Shown here: positions 52,317-63,599 of the stretch, one piece after another
Layout: every line of letters begins with the position of its first letter
How positions within the stretch are numbered: the first letter of the stretch is position 1
DNA from: Yersinia canariae
GTDB taxonomy: Bacteria; Pseudomonadota; Gammaproteobacteria; Enterobacterales; Enterobacteriaceae
Direction: 5' to 3'
Length of the DNA: 64,000 nt
Assembly (NCBI RefSeq): GCF_009831415.1
Contig: NZ_CP043727.1
Span: forward strand, 4,092,001-4,156,000
Translations under genes and position numbers: made by a program
Notes under the pieces: generated by a model
What the model saw: only the letters and a program-made list of their open reading frames with translations
The model's database searches: none
Told to the model about the DNA's origin: nothing

Positions 52317-52802
52317 ATGAAATCTCACTTACTTTTCATTGCTGGCGGATTGCTGGCGCTTAGTGGCAGCGCATTAGCAATGTCTCTTAATTATCAAGAA
52401 GTTGGCTATAACATTGAAGCCCGTGGCGCGCGTGCTGTAGTGGCAGAGTTGGCGAAGGCTGGGCAACTGCCCGCTGTAGAGAATAATATTAAGCTGGGTG
52501 ATGACAACTGGATTGCCATGGCCCCTAAACTGGTCGATGGTGGAAATGCGAGTTTCACTGCGGGGGTAAAATCAGCACTCTCTTCTGCACTCATTTATAA
52601 CCCAGCGGCAGTGCTAAAAGCGGTAAGCGACAGTAAAACTCTTACATTATCAGAGATTTGCACTGCACCCGCCGATGCTAAAGACAGTGCTGCCAAAGCC
52701 AATTTCCAGCAGCGTGCTACTCATACTCTGTCAACTATCAGAAATAGTGACATGATGAGCCAACGTGATAGCTGCCTGGCCGAATTGAAAAAGTTATCTT
52801 AA
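52317..52802 (+). CDS. Exported protein of unknown function
   Basis: Not recognised. A 161-residue protein with a clear signal peptide (MKSHLLFIAGGLLALSGSALA). The mature domain is mixed alpha/beta, with SLNYQEVGYNIEARGARAVVAELAKAG near its start and two Cys (SEICTAP and DSCLAEL) that could form a disulfide. ATG 52317 is chosen because it begins the signal peptide; an in-frame ATG at 52281 would place charged residues before it. It is alone on its strand between gltD and sspB and has its own terminator. A periplasmic location is likely. Confidence 0.75.
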   Translation: MKSHLLFIAGGLLALSGSALAMSLNYQEVGYNIEARGARAVVAELAKAGQLPAVENNIKLGDDNWIAMAPKLVDGGNASFTAGVKSALSSALIYNPAAVLKAVSDSKTLTLSEICTAPADAKDSAAKANFQQRATHTLSTIRNSDMMSQRDSCLAELKKLS

Positions 52803-52826
52803 TAGTCATGGTGCGATATAAATAAT

Positions 52827-52848
52827 TAGGGCGGCCAAAGCCGCCCTA
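52827..52848. terminator. Terminator between the exported protein and sspB
   Basis: TAGGGCGGC, loop CAAA, GCCGCCCTA: a perfect 9-bp stem between convergent genes, usable by both. Confidence 0.75.
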
Positions 52849-52877
52849 CTAACACTTTGCCCGGGAAATGAAGGCGA

Positions 52878-53396
52878 CTACTTAACAACTCGCAATGCTG
52901 GACGACCACCACTGCGTGGCGGTTGCGGCGGCTCATCATCTTGTGAGTTACCATCATCGCCCTGTGGGGCCTGAGTATCATCCGTTACCAGCATCAAGCT
53001 TTCTGTCGGCGCAGTTTCGTTATCTTCCTCTTCCATGCCGACAAAATGACCATCAGCATCAGAATCGTAAGCTTCTTCAGGTTCAAACATGGTGCCTGAA
53101 CCATTTTCACGCGCATAGATTGCCATCACCGCCCCCATAGGGACAGTCACTTGACGGGGAACACCACCAAAACGGGCATTGAAGCTCACCCCCTCATTAC
53201 CCAATTCCAGATTACCCACCGCACGCGGTGCCACATTCAATACAATTTGCCCATCACGGGCAAACTCCATCGGCACCGAAACACCCGGCCGAGTCACATC
53301 TACGACCAGATGTGGCGTCAGCTGATTATCAATCAGCCACTCATAGAATGCGCGCAACAGGTAAGGACGGCGCGGAGACATATCAGACGTCGCCAT
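52878..53396 (-). CDS. sspB: ClpXP protease specificity-enhancing factor
   Basis: Adaptor that delivers ssrA-tagged proteins and RseA fragments to ClpXP. It has 172 residues. The folded substrate-binding domain covers residues about 5-110 (RPYLLRAFYEWLIDNQLTPHLVVD; VPMGAVMAIYARENG). A flexible acidic linker follows, then the short C-terminal ClpX-tethering peptide (GRPALRVVK). It starts 5 bp after the sspA stop and is co-transcribed with it. Confidence 0.96.
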   Translation of the reverse strand: MATSDMSPRRPYLLRAFYEWLIDNQLTPHLVVDVTRPGVSVPMEFARDGQIVLNVAPRAVGNLELGNEGVSFNARFGGVPRQVTVPMGAVMAIYARENGSGTMFEPEEAYDSDADGHFVGMEEEDNETAPTESLMLVTDDTQAPQGDDGNSQDDEPPQPPRSGGRPALRVVK

Positions 53397-53401
53397 AAAA
53401 A

Positions 53402-54043
53402 TTAACCCCGGGTTTGCAGGCGCATTTCACGTTCAGCTTCAGTCAGAGAAGCCAGGAATGCATCACGCTCAAACACACGTGTCATATAGCCTTTCAGCTC
53501 TTTAGAACCCGCGCCAGTGAATTCAATGCCTAATACTGGCAAACGCCACAGCAGCGGAGCCAGGTAGCAATCGACCAGGCTGAACTCTTCACTCATAAAG
53601 TAAGGAGCTTCATTAAACACCGGAGCGATAGACAGCAGTTCTTCGCGTAACTGCTTACGTGCTGCTTCAGCTTCTTGGGCATTGCCTTGTTCGATTTTGT
53701 GCAGCAGGGAATACCAGTCATGCTCAATACGGTGCATCATCAAACGGCTGCTACCACGAGCAACAGGGTATACCGGCATCAATGGTGGGTGAGGGAAACG
53801 CTCATCCAGATACTCCATGATGATGCGGGATTCATACAGAGTCAGCTCGCGGTCAACCAAAGTCGGCACTGTACGGTAAGGATTGAGGTCAATCAGGTCC
53901 TGCGGCAGGTTATCAGCTTCAACCTGCTCAATCTCAACACTGACACCTTTCTCCGCCAGTACGATACGTACTTGATGGCTAAAAATGTCGGTCGGGCCGG
54001 AAAACAGCGTCATTACCGAACGTTTGTTGGCAGCGACAGCCAT
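53402..54043 (-). CDS. sspA: Stringent starvation protein A
   Basis: RNA polymerase-associated protein with a glutathione-transferase fold, needed for stationary-phase acid tolerance and phage P1 late transcription in E. coli. It has 213 residues. The N-terminal thioredoxin-like domain is TLFSGPTDIFSHQVRIVLAEKG; the surface-exposed pocket region PHPPLMPVYPVARG is conserved. The ATG at 54043 matches E. coli MAVAANKRSV; an ATG 4 codons upstream is less likely. First gene of sspAB. Confidence 0.97.
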   Translation of the reverse strand: MAVAANKRSVMTLFSGPTDIFSHQVRIVLAEKGVSVEIEQVEADNLPQDLIDLNPYRTVPTLVDRELTLYESRIIMEYLDERFPHPPLMPVYPVARGSSRLMMHRIEHDWYSLLHKIEQGNAQEAEAARKQLREELLSIAPVFNEAPYFMSEEFSLVDCYLAPLLWRLPVLGIEFTGAGSKELKGYMTRVFERDAFLASLTEAEREMRLQTRG

Positions 54044-54369
54044 GAAAACCTCCAAGATTATCTAGAAAACAATGCGAATAGCCCACGGTGGACGTTGCTA
54101 TCCTGAGTCGTTTTACCGCCGGTTCGTAATCCAGGTAGTTGCTGCCGTAAATAATCCTTGGTCGAGATAATAATTCAGCCAGGGAGATACACGGACGCTA
54201 ACAGTTCGCCGAACAGGCACAAAAGTGAGTGATAGTTTACCAGATTTTGTGTGTTTTGTGGGGGTGGCGCTACGATTTCATCAATAATTGTCTATCAGAC
54301 AACGGTTTAGCGGCAAAAATATAATGAATAAAATGGTGGGAGAGTGCTTTTAGCGATTCAAACAAATAA

Positions 54370-54396
54370 AAAAACCCGGTGAGACACCGGGTTTTT
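54370..54396 (-). terminator. rplM-rpsI terminator
   Basis: CCCGGTG, loop AGA, CACCGGG, flanked by A-runs on the left and T-runs on the right. Placed after rpsI and before sspA, it ends the ribosomal operon on the minus strand. Confidence 0.85.
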
Positions 54397-54427
54397 ACCA
54401 TTAATATGATGCCATAAAGGCAAAAAA

Positions 54428-55580
<1,153 letters not shown>

Positions 55581-56708
55581 TTACGGCAAGTGCGGTAAAG
55601 AGAGATATTCTTCACTTTGCATCTCTTGTAATCGCGATAAACATCGCTGATATTCAAATTTAAGCCGCTCGCCGCAATAAATCTCGAACATTGATGCTTC
55701 CGCTGCAATGATCAATTTCACTCGCCGCTCATAAAACTCATCGACTAATGCCAGAAAACGCCGGGCGGTATTCTCATCTTGCGTCGCCATCTTGTGGACA
55801 TTGTGCAGTAATACGGTGTGATAAAGCTTAGACAGCGCGATGTAATCAAGTTGGCTGCGAGCCTCTTCACATAATGTATGGAAATCGACCGCCAGCACGC
55901 CTTGCGCCGAGCAAATGGCTGGCAAAGGCCGATGATTAACTTCCAGTACCGGTGCCCTTTCACCTTCTTTGCCCGCCAGCTTAATGAAAATATCTGCCAT
56001 TGCCTGCTCAGTTTGCGGGTTTAGTGGGGTCAGATAGAGGTTTGCTTGAGTCAAAGTGCGCAGACGATAGTCAATACCGGCATCGACATTCATCACGTCG
56101 CAATATTGCTTAATGAGTTCAATGGCCGGCAAGAAGCGGGCGCGCTGTAAACCATTACGATACAAGTCATCCGGTGGAATATTTGACGTCGCAACCAAAG
56201 TGATGCCACGGGCAAACAGTGCTTCGAGTAATGTCGCCAACAACATGGCATCAGTAATATCTGAAACAAAGAATTCATCAAAACACAGCACATCGGTCTG
56301 CGCCTTAAAGCCATCAGCAATGATTTCTAATGGATTTTCATGACCTTGCAGCGTTGTTAGCTCCTGATGCACCCGCAACATAAAACGGTGAAAATGCAGC
56401 CGGAGCTTACGTTCGCCCGGCAAACTGTGGAAAAACATATCCATCAACCAGGTTTTACCCCGCCCCACACCGCCCCACATATATAGGCCCTGAACCGGGC
56501 GAATTGGCGTGCGTGGGGCACTTCGTCCCAATAAACGGCCCAAATGCCCTCGAATACCGGCACTCGCCGCAGGGGAGTTCTGGCGTTGATTCAGTTCCTG
56601 ATAAATGGTGTCCAGCCGGGCGACGGTGCGCCGCTGTACATCATCAGGTTGGTAGTCGCCGACATCAAGTGCCTGCTGGTAAAGTGCTATAGGTGAACTC
56701 GGTTGCAT
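55581..56708 (-). CDS. zapE: Cell division protein ZapE (AFG1-like ATPase)
   Basis: Z-ring-associated ATPase that destabilises FtsZ polymers in E. coli, needed under heat and low oxygen. It has 375 residues, the same as E. coli. The Walker A is GGVGRGKTWLMD and the Walker B VLCFDEFFVSDI, within an AFG1-type AAA+ domain. The ATG at 56708 aligns with E. coli; an ATG 4 codons upstream is possible. Divergent from zapG. Confidence 0.96.
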   Translation of the reverse strand: MQPSSPIALYQQALDVGDYQPDDVQRRTVARLDTIYQELNQRQNSPAASAGIRGHLGRLLGRSAPRTPIRPVQGLYMWGGVGRGKTWLMDMFFHSLPGERKLRLHFHRFMLRVHQELTTLQGHENPLEIIADGFKAQTDVLCFDEFFVSDITDAMLLATLLEALFARGITLVATSNIPPDDLYRNGLQRARFLPAIELIKQYCDVMNVDAGIDYRLRTLTQANLYLTPLNPQTEQAMADIFIKLAGKEGERAPVLEVNHRPLPAICSAQGVLAVDFHTLCEEARSQLDYIALSKLYHTVLLHNVHKMATQDENTARRFLALVDEFYERRVKLIIAAEASMFEIYCGERLKFEYQRCLSRLQEMQSEEYLSLPHLP

Positions 56709-56931
56709 GTTTATCAACAATCCCTGATAAAATAGTTATCTACTTTTCGCTGCGCTTTCTTGCTGATTTATCGGGCAATCGCAGCATTTACCGACTCTGC
56801 TACTGCGAAAAAAGCCTGATAACCATAAGCAAAGTTGCATCAGGATTCCACTCAGACAAGGTTAACGGTTATAGTGGGTATTATTAAGTGAAAAAGCCCT
56901 GCTGAACAATGAAGTCAAAAAAGGAGTCATC

Positions 56932-57336
56932 ATGACCTGGGAGTATGCGCTTATTGGGTTGGTTGTTGGTATTGTAATTGGCGCGGTGGCTATGCGCTTT
57001 GGCAACCGTAAATTGCGTCAGCAGCAAGTGCTGCAAAATGAGCTGGAGAAGAGCAAAACAGACCTGGAAGAATACCGTCAGGAACTGGTTGGGCATTTTG
57101 CCCGCAGTGCCGAATTGCTGGATAACATGGCTCGCGACTATCGCCAGCTTTATCAGCATATGGCGAAAAGCTCCAATAACTTATTACCGGACTTGCCGTT
57201 GCAAGATAACCCGTTCCGCTATCGTCTGACAGAATCGGAAGCCGATAATGACCAGGCACCGGTCAAAATGCCACCTCGTGATTACTCCGAAGGGGCATCC
57301 GGTTTACTGCGTCCGGAACATCAGACCCGAGACTAA
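56932..57336 (+). CDS. zapG: Inner-membrane protein ZapG (YhcB, DUF1043)
   Basis: A 134-residue protein with one N-terminal membrane helix (YALIGLVVGIVIGAVAM) and a cytoplasmic coiled coil (KLRQQQVLQNELEKSKTDLEEYRQELVGHF), followed by a disordered Pro-rich tail. In E. coli it coordinates division and envelope growth. A purine-rich AAAAAAGGAGTCATC supplies the ribosome-binding site. Confidence 0.95.
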   Translation: MTWEYALIGLVVGIVIGAVAMRFGNRKLRQQQVLQNELEKSKTDLEEYRQELVGHFARSAELLDNMARDYRQLYQHMAKSSNNLLPDLPLQDNPFRYRLTESEADNDQAPVKMPPRDYSEGASGLLRPEHQTRD

Positions 57337-57351
57337 GCACATAAATATCAA

Positions 57352-57387
57352 GCTGACTACAGCATGCCTCGCACTGCTGTAGTCAGC
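57352..57387 (+). terminator. Terminator after zapG
   Basis: GCTGACTACAGC, 12-nt loop, GCTGTAGTCAGC: a perfect 12-bp stem 15 bp past the stop, with a weak U-tract. Confidence 0.65.
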
Positions 57388-57594
57388 ACATTTACACTTC
57401 TATACTTACCTCTCCTTGAATTGCTTTATCCTAACCCCTATATCAAGCGGTATCTTAGGGTGCTTATTTTTAGAACAGCAGTAGCCTTTTGAAATAAGTG
57501 AATTTTTTAGCTCATTCAGAGTCTGAATTAATAACGGACCTGTCGCAGCCATCCCCTATTCATTCACCGTTAGGTATTGAGAGAGTTTAAATCA

Positions 57595-58968
57595 ATGAAG
57601 AAAAAATCATTATTTCTTAGTGCGCTGGCAATGAGTGTCGGCTTAGGTCTCGCATCTGTTCCTATGGTGAACGCAGCGGCACTTCCTGCGGCAGTAGCGG
57701 GCCAAGCAGTCCCAAGTCTGGCGCCAATGCTGGAGAAAGTGTTACCCGCCGTTGTCAGTGTTCATGTCTCAGGCACTCAAGTACAGCAACAGCGTTTGCC
57801 AGAAGAGTTCAAATTCTTCTTCGGCCCAAATGCGCCAACAGGTAAAGAGAGCAATCGCCCCTTTGAAGGTTTGGGGTCTGGCGTCATTATTAATGCGGAA
57901 AAAGGTTATGTACTGACCAATAACCACGTTATCAATAACGCGGATAAAATCCGTGTTCAGCTCAATGATGGCCGTGAATATGATGCCAAACTGCTGGGGC
58001 GCGATGAGCAAACTGATATCGCGTTGTTACAGCTAACGGATGCCAAAAACCTGACAGCTATTAAAATAGCTGACTCCGATAATCTGCGTGTCGGTGATTT
58101 TGCCGTCGCCGTGGGGAACCCATTTGGTCTGGGGCAAACTGCAACATCCGGTATTATTTCTGCACTGGGCCGCAGTGGCTTGAATCTGGAAGGGTTAGAA
58201 AACTTTATTCAGACTGATGCTTCTATCAACCGCGGCAACTCAGGAGGGGCGCTGGTTAACCTGAACGGCGAATTGATTGGGATTAACACCGCCATTTTAG
58301 CGCCGGGTGGCGGTAATATCGGCATCGGTTTCGCCATTCCAAGCAACATGGCGCAAAACCTCAGCCAGCAGTTAATTGAGTTTGGCGAAGTGAAACGCGG
58401 CCTGCTTGGTATTCGTGGTAGTGAAATGACCGCTGACATGGCGAAAGCCTTTAATATTGATGCTCAGCGCGGGGCTTTTGTCAGTGAAGTGTTGCCAAAA
58501 TCAGCGGCATCTAAAGCCGGTATCAAAGCGGGTGACGTATTAGTTTCCGTGGAAGGTAAACCTATCAGCAGCTTTGCGGAGTTACGCGCCAAAGTGGGCA
58601 CTACCGGCCCGGGTAAAGCTATTAAAGTCGGTTTGTTACGTGATGGCAAACCGCTTGAAGTGACGGTAACACTGGAGAACAGCAGCCCAACATCCACCAG
58701 TGCAGATACCCTATCACCTTCATTACAGGGTGCATCCCTGAGCAATGGTGAAATCAAAGGTGGCAGCAAGGGCGTCAAAGTAGAAAACGTGACCAAAGGC
58801 TCACCGGCAGCACAGTCGGGCTTGCAAAAAGACGATGTAATTATTGCCGTAAACCGTGTGCGAGTGAAAGATATCGCCGAGTTACGCAAAGCTATTGAAG
58901 CTAAACCTGCGGTTATTGCACTGAACATTGTGCGTGGTGAAGAGAATATTTATCTGTTAATCCGCTAA
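57595..58968 (+). CDS. degQ: Periplasmic serine endoprotease DegQ
   Basis: Degrades and chaperones unfolded periplasmic proteins. It has 457 residues: a signal peptide to about residue 27, a trypsin-like domain with His in NNHVINNAD, Asp in EQTDIALLQL and Ser in NRGNSGGALVN, then two PDZ domains (about 265-355 and 365-455). The LA loop is short compared with DegP, supporting DegQ. ATG 57595 begins the signal peptide. degS follows, as in E. coli. Confidence 0.97.
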   Translation: MKKKSLFLSALAMSVGLGLASVPMVNAAALPAAVAGQAVPSLAPMLEKVLPAVVSVHVSGTQVQQQRLPEEFKFFFGPNAPTGKESNRPFEGLGSGVIINAEKGYVLTNNHVINNADKIRVQLNDGREYDAKLLGRDEQTDIALLQLTDAKNLTAIKIADSDNLRVGDFAVAVGNPFGLGQTATSGIISALGRSGLNLEGLENFIQTDASINRGNSGGALVNLNGELIGINTAILAPGGGNIGIGFAIPSNMAQNLSQQLIEFGEVKRGLLGIRGSEMTADMAKAFNIDAQRGAFVSEVLPKSAASKAGIKAGDVLVSVEGKPISSFAELRAKVGTTGPGKAIKVGLLRDGKPLEVTVTLENSSPTSTSADTLSPSLQGASLSNGEIKGGSKGVKVENVTKGSPAAQSGLQKDDVIIAVNRVRVKDIAELRKAIEAKPAVIALNIVRGEENIYLLIR

Positions 58969-59056
58969 TTTGCAGAAAAATCGGACACAGCACAATGCTG
59001 TGTCCGCCAAACTCATGCTATCCTCCGCTTACCTATTCATTCACGCCTTAAACTTC

Positions 59057-60148
59057 ATGTTTCTTAAGCTATTGCGTTCTATTATTTTGGGGCTAATTGT
59101 TGCCGGTATCTTACTGGTTGCAATCCCTATGCTCCGTAGCCCCGGCCATTTCTTTTCCAGCAATGGTAATAGCGTAGATGAAGAGGCTCCCGCCAGTTAT
59201 AACCAGGCGGTGCGCAGAGCGGCCCCTGCCGTTGTTAATGTTTATAACCGTAGCCTAAGCCCGACTCAGGAAGGGTTAGCCATTCGCACTTTGGGTTCTG
59301 GCGTAATCATGAGTGATAAGGGTTATATCCTCACCAATAAACACGTTATCAATAATGCTGAACAAATCATTGTCGCATTACAAAACGGTCGTATATCAGA
59401 AGCATTGCTAGTCGGTTCAGATAATCTGACTGATTTAGCTGTTTTGAAAATCGATGCGGTAAACCTGCCGGTCATTCCCATTAATATTAATCGCACGCCA
59501 CATATTGGTGACGTCGTGCTCGCGATTGGTAACCCCTATAATCTCGGTCAAACCGTCACGCAAGGGATTATCAGCGCCACAGGACGCATTGGTTTAAGTG
59601 ATTCCGGGCGACAAAACTTTCTCCAGACAGATGCTTCAATCAACCAAGGGAACTCCGGCGGTGCGCTGGTCAATACGCTGGGTGAATTGATGGGGATTAA
59701 CACGCTGTCCTTTGATAAAAGCAGTAATGGTGAAACGCCAGAAGGTATCGGTTTTGCCATTCCGACAGCGCTCGCAACCAAAGTGATGGAAAAGCTGATT
59801 CGTGATGGCCGAGTTATTCGTGGCTATATTGGAATTACCGGCGAAGAATATCCGCCATTCAATGCCAGCGGTAATAGCGGCGATCGAATCCACGGCATTA
59901 AAGTGAACAAGATATCGCCAAATGGCCCGGCTGCGAATGCTAACTTACAAGTGGGCGATATCATTCTTAGCGTTAATAATAAGCCTGCAACATCTGTGAT
60001 TGAAACTATGGATCAGGTAGCTGAAATTCGCCCTGGCACCACAATTCCGGTTTTATTATTACGTAATGGCCAGCAAATTACGGCACAAATCACCATCACA
60101 GAATTGGATCAAAACGAAGTCCTTGGCCAACAACAGCCAGCATCATAA
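59057..60148 (+). CDS. degS: Site-1 protease DegS (sigma-E activation)
   Basis: A membrane-anchored protease that senses unfolded outer-membrane protein C-termini and cleaves RseA to start the sigma-E response. It has 363 residues: one N-terminal membrane anchor (LLRSIILGLIVAGILLVAI), a protease domain with His in NKHVINNAE, Asp in LTDLAVLKI and Ser in NQGNSGGALVN, and a single PDZ domain. ATG 59057 fits the anchor; the ORF extends upstream to 58970 without support. There is an 88-bp gap from degQ. Confidence 0.97.
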   Translation: MFLKLLRSIILGLIVAGILLVAIPMLRSPGHFFSSNGNSVDEEAPASYNQAVRRAAPAVVNVYNRSLSPTQEGLAIRTLGSGVIMSDKGYILTNKHVINNAEQIIVALQNGRISEALLVGSDNLTDLAVLKIDAVNLPVIPININRTPHIGDVVLAIGNPYNLGQTVTQGIISATGRIGLSDSGRQNFLQTDASINQGNSGGALVNTLGELMGINTLSFDKSSNGETPEGIGFAIPTALATKVMEKLIRDGRVIRGYIGITGEEYPPFNASGNSGDRIHGIKVNKISPNGPAANANLQVGDIILSVNNKPATSVIETMDQVAEIRPGTTIPVLLLRNGQQITAQITITELDQNEVLGQQQPAS

Positions 60149-60171
60149 TCATTTTGATCAGTATAGGTCGC

Positions 60172-60214
60172 AAAAAAATGCCAGCCCGATAATCACCGGC
60201 TGGCATCTGTTTTT
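60172..60214. terminator. Bidirectional terminator between degS and murA
   Basis: ATGCCAGCC, loop, GGCTGGCAT with A-run before and T-run after, between convergent genes. Confidence 0.88.
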
Positions 60215-60234
60215 ATGGGGCGATGAGAAAAAGC

Positions 60235-61518
<1,284 letters not shown>

Positions 61519-61604
61519 TCAAAATACTGGTTGTCAAATTCGAATTCACTGCCCGCTTTAGAAACCGCCTAACAAGTCTGTAGGCAATTTTATCGCCAAC
61601 AGCA

Positions 61605-61868
61605 TTAAAAGCCGTTTAGTTTGCGATCCCGCTGCCACTCTTGTGGCGTATAGGCCTTAATAGATAAGGCATGAATACGGTTATCAGCAATATATTCCAT
61701 CAAAGGCGCATATACAGCTTGCTGTTTTTTCACCCGGCTCATATCAGCAAATAACTCACCCACAGCAATCACCTGAAAGTGGCTGCCATCACCGGTAACA
61801 TGCGCTTCTTGTAATGCCAATGCTCGCATCAGCACGTCTTTAATTTCGGAAGTATCCATAAGATTCAT
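61605..61868 (-). CDS. ibaG: BolA-family iron-sulfur related protein IbaG
   Basis: An 87-residue BolA-like protein that pairs with monothiol glutaredoxin (Grx4) and is linked to acid resistance in E. coli. The BolA core [28 protein letters not shown] (conserved Ser/His ligand region) is seen. Start at 61868 or three codons later at 61859. Lies between mlaB and murA, as in E. coli. Confidence 0.95.
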   Translation of the reverse strand: MNLMDTSEIKDVLMRALALQEAHVTGDGSHFQVIAVGELFADMSRVKKQQAVYAPLMEYIADNRIHALSIKAYTPQEWQRDRKLNGF

Positions 61869-61891
61869 TCTATTTTAGGAGGATTATAGCC

Positions 61892-61947
61892 GTCAGACTT
61901 CAAGTGGCAGAGATGTTGGCTGCATCTTGAAATCTATTGGGTATAGT
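61892..61947. repeat. Internally deleted ERIC remnant
   Basis: Read on the minus strand it starts TATACCCAATAGATTTCAAG, includes GCAGCCAAC and ends CCACTTGAAGTCTGACGG: both ERIC termini with most of the core lost. It sits between ibaG and mlaB. Confidence 0.65.
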
Positions 61948-61989
61948 AATCAGCTGAACATATTAGTGGAATACAGCTTTCTCTGAAAC

Positions 61990-62029
61990 TAAAGAAAAGC
62001 CCCTGTTTTGCTATTGCACACAGAGGCTT
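61990..62029 (-). terminator. mla operon terminator
   Basis: On the minus strand AAGCC(T)CTGT, 13-nt loop, ACAG(G)GGCTT then TTCTTT, about 65 bp after mlaB. One internal mismatch. Confidence 0.65.
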
Positions 62030-62093
62030 GAAAACTTTAGTTTTTTGCTGTGGAAATAATCGACACAAATATGTATCGATTTAATGCCACCGA

Positions 62094-62405
62094 CTATGCG
62101 CTGACGACTTCTACCGGGATGACGTCTCGCAGATTGTACAGTTCAATCAAGGTAGACAGCCGATCGCTGACACCGGTAATGGCTAATGAGACACCCTGTT
62201 TGCTGCGCAGTTCACGAAAGTGAACAAGCAGTGCCAGGCCAGATGAATCAACCCGCTTTAATTGGCTGACATCAATACGTGTCTTATCCGCCAACAATGT
62301 CTCACGCAATTGCCACAGCGGTAACAGCGTTTCACGATCCAATTCACCTTGCAGTACCAGCGTTTCCTGCTGTGACTGCCAATTCAATTCATCTGCCATA
62401 ATCAC
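62094..62405 (-). CDS. mlaB: Phospholipid transport complex subunit MlaB (STAS)
   Basis: Cytoplasmic STAS-domain subunit that stabilises the MlaFEDB ABC transporter. It has 103 residues from GTG 62405, or 101 from ATG 62399. The family motif [12 protein letters not shown] is present. The GTG overlaps the mlaC stop (GTGA), so coupling favours the upstream start; either is possible. Confidence 0.94.
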   Translation of the reverse strand: MIMADELNWQSQQETLVLQGELDRETLLPLWQLRETLLADKTRIDVSQLKRVDSSGLALLVHFRELRSKQGVSLAITGVSDRLSTLIELYNLRDVIPVEVVSA

Positions 62406-63028
62406 TGCTTATCTAAGGTTATCGGCTGTTTTGCTGCAATCAGCAACTGTTGGGTCAGGCCATCAACACCTTTCTGACGCAAGATGGAAGCCCACTCATT
62501 TTGCTTGGTGCTGATCATGCTAACGCCTTCGGCTATCATGTCATACGCTTGCCAGTTACCTGTTTGGCTGTTTTTGCGCCACTGGAAATCTAAACGTACC
62601 GGTGGACGACCATTAGGGTCAAGGATAGTCACACGAATGGCGACAATATTGGCATCACCCAATGGCTGGTCTGGAGCCACGTCGTAAGTTTGGCCATGAT
62701 ACAACGCCAGCGCCTGACCATATGCCTGTTCCAGATATTGGCTGAAAGCATTGAAATATGCCTCACGCTGCGCAGGCGTTGCGGCTTTGTAATAACTCCC
62801 CAGCACCAAGGCACCCGCGTATTTAATCTGAACAAATGGCAATAACTCTTCACGCACGATAGTGCGCAAATAATCCGGGTTCTGCTTAATTTTGGCTTGT
62901 TCGGTTTTTAGGCGCGTGAATGTTCTTTGCGCCGCTTCATCCATCAGACGGTATGGGTTGGTTTGATCGACAGCATTCGCCAGTGGTGCCACCACCAACA
63001 ACGCGACCATAAGTAAACGTTTAAACAT
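62402..63028 (-). CDS. mlaC: Periplasmic phospholipid-binding protein MlaC
   Basis: Carries phospholipids between the outer-membrane MlaA complex and inner-membrane MlaFEDB. It has 208 residues with a signal peptide ([19 protein letters not shown]) and a Tol_Tol_Ttg2-type lipid-binding domain ([40 protein letters not shown]). It starts 12 bp after the mlaD stop. Confidence 0.97.
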   Translation of the reverse strand: MFKRLLMVALLVVAPLANAVDQTNPYRLMDEAAQRTFTRLKTEQAKIKQNPDYLRTIVREELLPFVQIKYAGALVLGSYYKAATPAQREAYFNAFSQYLEQAYGQALALYHGQTYDVAPDQPLGDANIVAIRVTILDPNGRPPVRLDFQWRKNSQTGNWQAYDMIAEGVSMISTKQNEWASILRQKGVDGLTQQLLIAAKQPITLDKQ

Positions 63029-63040
63029 TCAGATACCCTC

Positions 63041-63595
63041 TTAAGGATGTTGAGTTGCAGGCAAGCTGCCATTTGCTGGCGCAGGTGCTGCTGCCGGCTC
63101 ACTGGCTGGTGTATCAGAATTACCATCACCGCCACTCTTGTACAAGAACTGGCCGATAAGATCCTCCAGAACCAATGCAGATTTGGTGTCTTGAATCACG
63201 CCACCATCTTTCAAAATACTGGTTCCCATGTCAGGGTCTTCAAAACCGACATTGAGCGCCAGGAACTGCTCACCCAACAAACCGGAAGTGCGCACCGCCA
63301 AGGAACTGGTGTCCGGGATATGGTTATAGCGTTGTTGAATATCTATCGCCACACGTGGACTGTAGTTTTTGGTATCCAGAGTAATATCAGCGACTCGCCC
63401 AACGACAACCCCACCAATTTTGACCGGCGAGTTATTCTTTAGACCACCAATATTGTCAAAATTTGCATAAATCCGGTAAGTCGGCTGATTACCCACGGAT
63501 TTGATATCCGCCACTTTCAAGCACAGGAATACCACCGCCAGAATAGCAATAAGTATAAACGCCCCTACCCAGACTTCACTTTTCTTCGTTTGCAT
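63041..63595 (-). CDS. mlaD: MCE-domain subunit MlaD
   Basis: Inner-membrane-anchored MCE protein that forms a hexameric ring channelling phospholipids in MlaFEDB. It has 184 residues: a membrane helix (VWVGAFILIAILAVVFLCL), the MCE domain with FDNIGGLKNNSPVKIGGVVVG, and a Pro/Ala-rich C-terminal tail. ATG 63595 is the E. coli-like start; the frame is open to a TTG at 63610 that would overlap mlaE. Confidence 0.96.
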   Translation of the reverse strand: MQTKKSEVWVGAFILIAILAVVFLCLKVADIKSVGNQPTYRIYANFDNIGGLKNNSPVKIGGVVVGRVADITLDTKNYSPRVAIDIQQRYNHIPDTSSLAVRTSGLLGEQFLALNVGFEDPDMGTSILKDGGVIQDTKSALVLEDLIGQFLYKSGGDGNSDTPASEPAAAPAPANGSLPATQHP

Positions 63596-63599
63596 CGAC

